Position numbers and translations under genes: made by a program. From Berghia stephanieae (taxonomy: Eukaryota; Mollusca; Gastropoda; Nudibranchia; Aeolidiidae): 64,000 nucleotides of DNA. Every line of letters starts with the position of its first letter. The first letter of the stretch is position 1. Positions 28,301 to 61,484 of this stretch are shown here, in pieces. Below the pieces are notes generated by a model. It had not been told where the DNA came from. It ran no database searches and saw only the letters and a list, made by a program, of their open reading frames with translations. Where the stretch lies: NCBI GenBank assembly GCA_034508935.3, contig CM067445.1:17148326-17212325 (forward strand), written 5' to 3'.

Positions 28301-28584
28301 ACTATCCTCTAAATGTTAAATATGTACTATAATAATTTTTTCTTCTCTCTCTCTCTGAATTATGTTGCAGAGCTGACCACAACAAATATGCCTGTCAATA
28401 CTTGTTGTCGCTCTCTCGTCTAAAGAGGAAGAAGGCATCTGAAGAAACAGAGAAGAAAGATGAGACAGTGCAGGAATCTGATGATGAGCAGAATAATGAG
28501 GAAGAAGAAAGTAGTGATGATGAAAAGGAATTACCCTTTACATATGATAATGAAAGCTCTGAAGATGACATGGAAATCTCATAG
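3332..28584 (+). CDS. PWP2: PWP2/UTP1, U3 snoRNP WD40 protein (19 coding exons)
   Basis: Subunit of the UTP-B module of the small-subunit processome, which binds the 5' ETS and U3 snoRNP during nucleolar 18S rRNA maturation (family knowledge). Coding exons: 3332-3349, 8226-8338, 9036-9130, 10461-10560, 11213-11356, 11973-12108, 13112-13262, 14300-14342, 14797-14949, 16209-16416, 17845-17993, 18268-18415, 18789-18936, 19299-19479, 19861-20008, 22799-22970, 24048-24266, 25359-25584, 28371-28584. All junctions are GT-AG and phases agree throughout: 2766 nt, 921 residues plus stop, against about 919 in human PWP2. The N-terminus reads MKFSYQFSNLLGSVYRKG, matching the family. WD repeats of two propellers fill residues 1 to about 700 (for example GSWDKTVRMWNV in exon 13, LDGTVRAFDLTR in exon 11). 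Exons 17-18 encode the C-terminal Utp12-type helical domain, and exon 19 ends in a Lys-rich then acidic tail. The first half of exon 6 and the exon 7-8 linker are the least conserved parts. No lesion was seen. Confidence 0.95.
3950..4210. repeat. possible decayed dispersed repeat in PWP2 intron 1
   Basis: Contains two similar phrases, GTGTCCTTGGGGAAGGCACTT near 3960 split over the line and TGCATCCTTGGACAAGACATT near 4130. Such phrases are common in invertebrate dispersed repeats. No boundaries are visible. Confidence 0.25.
4688..5212 (+). repeat. 98-bp minisatellite, six copies
   Basis: The phrase TCAAATTCATGTTGTTATT recurs with spacings of about 75, 97, 98, 98 and 98 bases (TCATG at 4701, 4776, 4873, 4971, 5069, 5167). 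Each unit also carries ATTGGAGCTGGAGG and GGGAGTTGGAGGTGGCAG blocks; the first unit lacks the second block. An open frame at 4747-5097 crosses it, but the period is not a multiple of three, so coding is unlikely. It lies in PWP2 intron 1. Confidence 0.9.
5564..5797 (+). other. unidentified open frame in PWP2 intron 1
   Basis: A 77-codon frame with balanced, protein-like composition, including ILVGRRQLHEHASYLKSLKD in its second half, less AT-biased than its surroundings. I do not recognise the family. An acceptor-like TTTACAG lies near 5582, but there is no obvious partner exon. It could be an exon of a nested gene, a transposon remnant, or chance. Confidence 0.25.
5870..6480. other. relatively CpG-containing intronic stretch
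   Basis: Richer in C, G and CpG than the rest of the intron (for example CGCCGCC near 5940, GATATCGGGGCTCGATCAGC near 6080). It could be a decayed transposon or an alternative promoter. No gene or clear terminal repeats are visible. Confidence 0.3.
6640..7190 (-). repeat. SINE-like repeat related to family E, about two tandem copies
   Basis: The central part (about 6893-6955) has TTTGTTTGTTTTTTAAGAG and CAGCACTTGCAATGCACAT, similar to the A-rich tail region of the elements at 37296 and 42141. Two flanking stretches (about 6713-6835 and 7037-7175) resemble each other, both ending in a C-rich CCAACCACC. This looks like two diverged retrocopies in a row. Confidence 0.5.
7200..8225. other. 3' part of PWP2 intron 1, nothing recognised
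   Basis: AT-rich intron sequence with a short GA run near 7935. An open frame starting at 8066 runs into exon 2 only because it crosses the splice acceptor; the conserved protein begins at 8226. Confidence 0.6.
8339..11212. other. PWP2 introns 2-4, no recognised elements
   Basis: Introns 8339-9035, 9131-10460 and 10561-11212 are AT-rich with short poly-A and poly-T runs. I see no repeats with definable ends and no other coding sequence; exons 3 and 4 interrupt this range. Confidence 0.6.
11519..11805 (-). repeat. SINE family 1 copy
   Basis: Read on the minus strand it has a decayed tRNA-like head, GGCGCATAGTTGAGTCC, an internal AACAGCGTTGTCTCTGTC, then GTGGATATTGCGCCATATAA and an A-rich tail. 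The same order of blocks is seen at 14980 and 24870. It lies in PWP2 intron 5, antisense to the gene. Confidence 0.75.
12480..12515. repeat. ATT microsatellite
   Basis: About eleven uninterrupted ATT triplets in PWP2 intron 6, followed by T-rich sequence. Confidence 0.9.
13263..14299. other. PWP2 intron 7, nothing recognised
   Basis: AT-rich intron with a TTTTC run near 14075 before the acceptor of the 43-nt exon 8. No repeat with definable ends. Confidence 0.6.
14980..15255 (-). repeat. SINE family 1 copy, best preserved tail
   Basis: On the minus strand: a head with GGGTTCGAGCCTCACGCTC, which is B-box-like, then GGCGCATAGTTGAATCC, AACAGCGTTGTCTTTGTCC, GTCCCGTCCTACATG, AAAGCGCTTTGAGCACATTT and GTGGATATTGCGCTATATAA, ending in an A-rich tail. 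The order fits a tRNA-derived SINE. It lies in PWP2 intron 9. Confidence 0.8.
15638..15662 (+). repeat. poly-G run
   Basis: About 25 consecutive G on the sense strand of PWP2 intron 9. The transcript could form G-quadruplexes. Homopolymer length is often misassembled. Confidence 0.9.
16660..17340 (+). pseudogene. RTE-like LINE relic, 3' end of reverse transcriptase ORF
   Basis: Plus-strand frames, broken by stops, read NALVNSILLYNFLTWALT, EDEHKLNTFHCKLLRTALG and QDRLGLFGHILRQDVGTPRA. This is the pattern C-terminal to the RT domain of RTE-type elements (compare LLYGSESWKMTSS and RRRWRWLGHVARMEKGSLPK in the younger element at 45666). It is many substitutions old and lies in PWP2 intron 10, same orientation as the gene. 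The 5' end is not visible. Confidence 0.7.
17394..17844. other. rest of PWP2 intron 10
   Basis: AT-rich sequence between the LINE relic and exon 11; nothing recognised. Confidence 0.5.
20321..22397 (+). mobile_element. CAGTGATGA-family MITE-like element, copy A1 (with nested element)
   Basis: It starts CAGTGATGATAC and ends GTATCATCACTG, with the hexamer AATACC directly outside both ends (20315-20320 and 22398-22403). The terminal regions are rich in TCCGCGGAT and TTTCCTCCTTTT and match, in inverted order, the shorter copy at 53261-53683. No transposase frame is visible. The CAG start is typical of hAT termini, though hAT usually duplicates 8 bp. It sits in PWP2 intron 15, and most of its length is the nested element at 20449-22185. 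Confidence 0.82.
20449..22185 (+). mobile_element. YAGRCCTG-family element nested in A1 (copy B3)
   Basis: Termini TAGACCTGCATG and CATGCAGGTCTA. Outside them are TTAATATT and TTAATATA, an 8-bp duplication with one mismatch. The shorter A copy at 53261-53683 shows the uninterrupted sequence at the matching point (near 53565), which supports a secondary insertion. The interior contains GCCGACAATTGTCGG-type palindromes near 20463 and no recognisable transposase. Confidence 0.72.
22979..23152 (+). repeat. 29-bp minisatellite, six copies
   Basis: AGATGAATAGAATAATAG plus ATGTGCC repeats every 29 bases (GCCAG-type position at 23001, 23030, 23059, 23088, 23117, 23146). It begins about 8 bases after the donor of PWP2 exon 16. 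Confidence 0.92.
23153..24047. other. rest of PWP2 intron 16
   Basis: AT-rich with T-runs near 23905. The open frame from 23897 runs into exon 17 by chance across the acceptor. Nothing else recognised. Confidence 0.6.
24300..24420. repeat. TAG/ATTG trinucleotide-rich tract
   Basis: Imperfect GTA-type triplets just after the donor of PWP2 exon 17; the Val-rich frame across it is an artefact. Confidence 0.7.
24870..25190 (-). repeat. SINE family 1 copy with intact tRNA-like head
   Basis: On the minus strand the head reads GCGGCCATGTGGTCTAGTGG then GGTATGACACTAGC and GGGTTCAAGCCTCGC, with A- and B-box-like motifs at tRNA-like spacing. Downstream are AACAGCATTGTCTGTCG and GTGGATAGTGCGCTATATAA-like blocks and an A-rich tail. 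It is the clearest evidence that family 1 is tRNA-derived. It lies in PWP2 intron 17. Confidence 0.82.
25190..25312. repeat. ATT microsatellite
   Basis: Two ATT arrays separated by a short unique stretch, between the SINE head and PWP2 exon 18. Confidence 0.9.
26560..27330 (-). pseudogene. Tc1-like transposase relic
   Basis: Minus-strand frames, interrupted by stops, include CFLKDNNVDPLMWPALSPD followed after a stop by NPMEQMRSQI, matching the DD34E-type Tc1 signature (WPALSPDLNPIE). Other frames give further short matches up and down the region. The terminal inverted repeats were not located. It lies in PWP2 intron 18, antisense to the gene. Confidence 0.72.
27331..28370. other. 3' part of PWP2 intron 18
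   Basis: An 80-codon frame at 27950-28192 has no recognisable family. A CT run precedes the acceptor of exon 19. Nothing else supported. Confidence 0.5.
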
Positions 28585-28671
28585 TTGTTATATTATCTTT
28601 ACCGAAGATGATTTTTGCGCTAAGTCAACAGACATGTTAATATTTAGTTGAATTTTTATTGAAATCTACCA

Positions 28672-28677
28672 AATAAA
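28672..28677 (+). terminator. PWP2 polyadenylation signal AATAAA
   Basis: Canonical hexamer 88 bases after the stop codon, followed by a T-rich stretch; a short 3' UTR is implied. Confidence 0.75.
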
Positions 28678-28734
28678 ATTGAAAAAGATTTTGTCATTTC
28701 ATCGTTATTTTAAGACATGTGAATTTTGAATTTT

Positions 28735-28880
28735 AGATCAATGAGAATGAGAAGTATAAAAGCCCCTTAAGTGTTTCAGCACCATTGGCCACACTGCAGC
28801 CAGAGCAGAGTGTTCTACTGGCCAATGGTCGCACAGTGCAGCCAGTCTTGAAAGGCAAAAACAATAATGTAATCCAATCT
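28735..28880 (+). other. unidentified exon-like open segment
   Basis: A TTTTAG acceptor-like site is followed by an open frame with protein-like composition that includes SVSAPLATLQPEQSVLLANG and RTVQPVLKG. No donor with a clear partner was found and I do not recognise the family. It may be an exon of an unseen gene, a retrocopy fragment, or chance. The phrase CAGTGCAGCCAG and a near copy 50 bases earlier form a small direct repeat. Confidence 0.3.
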
Positions 28881-29221
28881 TACTTTCTACAAAAGTTCTA
28901 TAAATTGAACCAATGGTATCATTTCTTTAATGAGAACATTCATTTGGCCCTAGAGGGGTATGTTAATTGAGATTTTGCGCCGAATTCGAATGTCGCTTTG
29001 TCTTTGCTTGTCATTCTCATGCTGCCTCAATCTGTGTCAGCCATTTAGTGATGGAAATGCGAATATGGCCTCAGCGCTGAAAGAATTAAGAAAACCCGCA
29101 TGTCTTTTTCACCTTTCCAAGTGAAACTGGTGGGAGAACGCTGGCCCTCTTGGATTGGTGGATTCATCACCCCTGCTATGATGAGATAATTTAGTCTCAT
29201 CTGGTTTCCATAGTGGGTGTC

Positions 29222-29380
29222 TTTCTCTGTTAGGCCAGCTACTCATTTTATACCCGAGTATGAGTACGGTAAGAGAATGAGTAAAGAGCCTTTACCAAGG
29301 ACTCGACTATGCGCTGAGCGAGGCTCGAAACCTGGACATTCTGATCCAAAAGTGAGTGTCTTACCACATAGCCTTACATC
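29222..29380 (-). repeat. SINE family 1, 5' half
   Basis: On the minus strand it has a decayed head, GGTTTCGAGCCTCGCTC, GGCGCATA-like CAGCGCATAGTCGAGTCC and CTCTTTACTCATTCTC. The 3' half (GCGC-TATATAA tail) is absent. Confidence 0.7.
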
Positions 29381-30136
29381 TACATCTGTTCCCTGTTTCA
29401 GTATACCTTTTCTCGTCTATTTGTAAATCTAGATTTTTTTCAACTATCCAATTTTTCTTCCTTTTTTGATGACCTATATTATGTGTCATTAACAAACAGC
29501 CCCACTTGGCCTCTGCTTGCTATATTTTATTTACTTATTCCTTTTAACTCAATCTGGAGCATAGAGCGTCCACCACAGATCTCCATTGCTATATTTTAGC
29601 TTCGAGGTAAACAAATAGATATATCTTTTGTGCGGAGGGTGGTCTTTTTGTTTATTTATATTAATATTTGTAGTAAATTATTTCTCCATATATATGTCAT
29701 TGTCAGGAATATATATCGCTTATATTAAGTTATATTGTGACTATCTGAGAGTAGCCCTTTAGGCAGGGACCCTGTAGTGATGTCAGTGTGAGATTTTTAG
29801 ATTGTTTAGGACTAGCTAGCTTCTAGGAGAATACTATATCGATTATCATTGTCACACACTGTTCAACTTGAGAGTAACCTACCATGCATTCGATTTTTTT
29901 AAAAACAAGACAGTATAGCTAATGGTTAAATGAAAATGATTTGTTTTCGATACATGTCATATCCATAAACATGATACTATTATTGCATTCAACGAAGATC
30001 ATAACTACACACCTCGGCTACAATGAAGTAATCGAAACTGCGAAAAGCATGCCAGTGAGGACAAAATTATCATTAAATTTTGCCTCATTTTCTAAATTCA
30101 GTGAACTTTATTATTATTTATATACCAGCATTGACT
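29381..30136. other. intergenic, nothing recognised
   Basis: AT-rich sequence with no supported feature. Confidence 0.5.
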
Positions 30137-31365
30137 GGTTACGAGGTTGAATCAAAAAGTAATGGGACAAATCTCCTATTGAGTTCATTTCTTTTTCATG
30201 TGACGTCATATTTGGCTCAATTGAACTTACAGAGATACGTATACTCTTTAAACCAAAAGTTAAAAATTTTATTGTCAAATTTTGACAAAGTTATGACAGT
30301 TCAAAATGGATGTCTATCAGCGACACAAAGCTGTCATTGAATTCTTTGTTTTCCAAGAAAAACATTGAGTAACATTTTTAAATGCATTGGTAAAGTCTAT
30401 AAATAGGTATTCCATATGACAGCTGTTAAAGTGTGAATGTCTCTTCACAAATCATCAAAAATGAGGTCTCTTTAAACGGTTTCTCTTTCTCTATAATTTA
30501 AGTTAGCGTTGATAGAAATTGTATCACTACTATCAGCCCAAATTGGACCTGCTAGCCTATTTGGTTTTTTTTTCTTACCCCATACAAAATTTATGTTTTT
30601 TCACAAATCATAAAAAAAATAAGGCCTATTTGAACAGTCTCTCCCTGTATTGGACTTAAGTTAATGGTGAAAATCTTATACCATTAAAATCAGCAGCCTT
30701 TGAATATTACAATATCAAAAATTGGGCCTGCTAGCTTGTTTCAAAGCAAAACGCCATCTATGTGAACAAAGTCTGTTTATTACTTTCCCAAACAAAGATT
30801 TATTTTTCTTCACAAATCATCAACAAACGAAACTTTAAAAAACGCATAACTTTTTTATTTTCCGATTTTGATAAATAGTATTATTTTCCTTGGTTTGGGA
30901 AGTCACATGTTGCTTTGTAGTTTAATTTTTGCTACTTGAATAACGAAATTTTAGTTTGAGATATCTACTACAAAACTCGGGTATTTTACAGAGGCAGTGT
31001 TGAACATGAATTGAAGAGACGATCATTAGAATGGCAACACCACTCTTCCCCAAAGACCAAAAATTTCAACGCTGAGAAATCAACTGAAAAGTATGACAAG
31101 TGTTTTGGGACATTAGAGGTGTAGCAATCCTCGTTGATTTCCTACCACAGGGAGCAACTGTCAACGGTGCAAATAGACATTGAAGCAATAACTCGTGGAG
31201 TTAGACCAGTTTTGGAGATGGAACGAGTATTATATCTTCATGAAAATGCCCTTCCAGACACAAGTGCCAGGAACAGAGAGGTAATAGCATCAATTTGATG
31301 GACAACGCTGTCTTGCCCTCCTTATTAATTCACCAGACTTGACACTTTTGGACTTTCATAATTTT
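30137..31365 (+). pseudogene. decayed mariner-family transposon
   Basis: It opens TACGAGGTTGAATCAAAAAG, which resembles mariner termini, followed near 30307 by MDVYQRHKAVIEFFVFQE-like coding for the transposase N-terminus. Far downstream (about 31020-31350) are WQHHSSPKTKNFNAE, TVQIDIEAITRGVRP and YLHENALPDTSARN, the last matching the second catalytic region (usually LHDNARPHTA). Many stops are present and an unrelated stretch of about 0.6 kb separates the two parts, perhaps a later insertion. The right terminus was not found. Confidence 0.72.
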
Positions 31366-31434
31366 GGTCCACTGCACTGAGGGAGGGGGAATGGAATAAA
31401 GTTGGTTGACCCATTAACCTTAACCAGACCTGCC

Positions 31435-31822
31435 AACCCATCACATTCTAAAAGTGGAATTATTACATACATCAAAAAATTGGAATTTTTTATTAATGGA
31501 TAATTATGTATCTAAAACATGATCACCATCTTTGCCACCAAACACAAAAAAAACAAAAAACAAAACAGTAGTCTGGCACAATTACAAATATCAGATGGGT
31601 TAGGTAGTGAAATAGGCAAGGAGTAATGGAGTCCAATTAATTTTCCTACATAGCTACCTCTTGGCAATCGTTTAAAAAAGTATCACCTTTTAACCCCCCT
31701 CCCCCACCTTTTTTTTTTTTAAATTTTCTCTCTTCTTTCCATTGTCATCATTTTTGAAAATCGGAGACAATGACAGAATAGCGGAAAGGAAGAGTGAAAA
31801 TAGGAAGGGTTGGCAGGTATGT
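31435..31822 (+). mobile_element. short hAT-like MITE (family C)
   Basis: Termini CAGACCTGCCAACCC and GGGTTGGCAGGTATGT, nearly perfect inverses, with CTTAAC directly outside both (31429-31434 and 31823-31828). No coding capacity; lies between the two genes. A solo GGTTGGCAGGTC near 60293 may be the end of another copy. Confidence 0.65.
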
Positions 31823-32234
31823 CTTAACCCAGGCAAGTGGGGGTTGAGGGCCAATCCTAATATTTTGAGGTACCTGCGAGGTAATGTAGCAAGGCGATGT
31901 AATCCATTTAATTTTACGAACTTTAAGTCCTTTGTATAAGAATGATGTCAAAAATAACTCTGATTCAACGAAACATCGGTTATAATGAACATTGACCACC
32001 AGTTCCCTCGTTATTGGAACCAAGGTGCACGATAAAGGTCTTATATCTGCCTACTTTCTGGCAAAGAATCCTAACCATGGCCCGGGCAAAAACAAATTTG
32101 TCTCAAACAAAAGATAGAAGGGGACAGAACAAATGGCAAGCGGTCACTATCCATAATAACGAAGTTAACACTGATTGGTGTACAAAATAACTGATTTTAA
32201 AAAGAAAATAAAAATGGAGGTTTTTGTATTTTTC

Positions 32235-32240
32235 TTTATT
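32235..32240 (-). terminator. candidate OST3 polyadenylation signal
   Basis: TTTATT on the plus strand, that is AATAAA on the minus strand, about 0.8 kb downstream of the proposed OST3 stop codon. Other AATAAA-like hexamers occur in the region, so the choice is tentative. Confidence 0.35.
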
Positions 32241-33013
32241 TCCACAAAACAGATCAAATTTGATTTCAAAACAACATACATATTTATGACAAAATTCATT
32301 AAATTAATACACATCTTTAACAACATATTGCGTCAATTTGGGTAATTGTAAAGCACTAAGGAAAATGTAAATTAAAAAGAAAGAAAAAAAATAATCCTAC
32401 ACCATATACACGATCATAATCCTGTTCTCAAGAGCCCTAGGCTGAAATAAATCTTAACACCCTTAAACTGAAACGCACCCACTTCTGAATCATTTCATAT
32501 AAATGCAACCATTCAGATCCAATAAACATTTCGCCCTATTATGTATAACTTGTATTATCACAAACCATTTCATATATTACACAAACACACTCACGCATAC
32601 AACTAGCGGTATATGATGAACATTTCAAATTTTTGTTTTGAGATTTGGGACTTTCAACCTGAAGATACAATTTTCATACAACATTTCACTGAAGACAAAA
32701 TAAAAATCTCAAAGTATTCCATCAAAAATATATACTGATTCAAATGAAAGTTACGAGTGATTTTGGCTATAGATGAGTGGATCAATTCTAAAACGAAATG
32801 TGTATGACGGACCTTGAATTCAACCAAACATTCAACGTAACAAAACTTTTTTTTTTAATGCAGTATTTGATTTTCACTACTTCCAACAACATTGAATCAA
32901 GATCTAAAAAATATCAAATGAATTTAGAAATTAGAAACAACAACCAAAGAACTGATTTCAACAACACAGGGAAACATCCACTTGCCGCAGCATCTTAACA
33001 CACATGATGAAAT

Positions 33014-60734
<27,721 letters not shown>

Positions 60735-60900
60735 CTTGGAAGATTAACCAAAATAAAACGGGAGAAACGGAAACTACGTGGTGGAATTAAAGATTACGAT
60801 TGGTTTGTTCCATGAAAGTAGATGTAAAGTATCTTAGCATACTTTGAGTGAATGGGAAAAAAAATCGAATAGGAAGGCATTGGGTCAAACCAAGGCCTTG
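60735..60900 (-). promoter_or_regulatory. OST3 5' flank
   Basis: Sequence immediately upstream of the OST3 start codon (AAGATGG context on the minus strand). No TATA box or initiator stands out. Confidence 0.3.
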
Positions 60901-61060
60901 GTCAAACACTAACTTTGCCTATTATAAATGAAAGAAATAAGCTTGCCTCTATTAAAATTCTTAACCAGGAGATTAAACTGCTTATATTATATTGCTTAAT
61001 CACTTTAACTAAAATGTGCAAAGTTAAAACATTTACACACTATCGCGGGCTGTGCACTCT

Positions 61061-61062
61061 CT

Positions 61063-61131
<69 letters not shown>

Positions 61132-61192
61132 CAATCTCTCTCTCTCTCTCTCTCTCTCTCTTGCACGCACTCACACACACACACACACACAC
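61061..61192. repeat. CT then CA microsatellite
   Basis: CT array with a CCGTCAAT interruption at about 61128, then a CA array. The Leu/Ser frames across it are not genes. Confidence 0.95.
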
Positions 61193-61379
61193 ACAAACAA
61201 ACAAACACATTTTTACCTACACTGTTTTGACTATTATAACAATCTAATGCATCTAATATATTTTGTGTTTTCTTGAAGAAGGTCAAAGGCTGAAACGTCG
61301 TTTGTTTTGTGTTGTTCCCTTATATATGAGTCACATTTACTCTTTCTCTTCATCTTCATTTCATAATATGGATTCCTAG

Positions 61380-61383
<4 letters not shown>

Positions 61384-61469
<86 letters not shown>

Positions 61470-61484
61470 TAATAATAATAATGA
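61384..61484 (-). repeat. AAT microsatellite at the LINE 3' end
   Basis: An ATT array on the minus strand, directly after the putative 3' UTR of the LINE at 61610; it looks like an expanded LINE tail. Confidence 0.85.
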
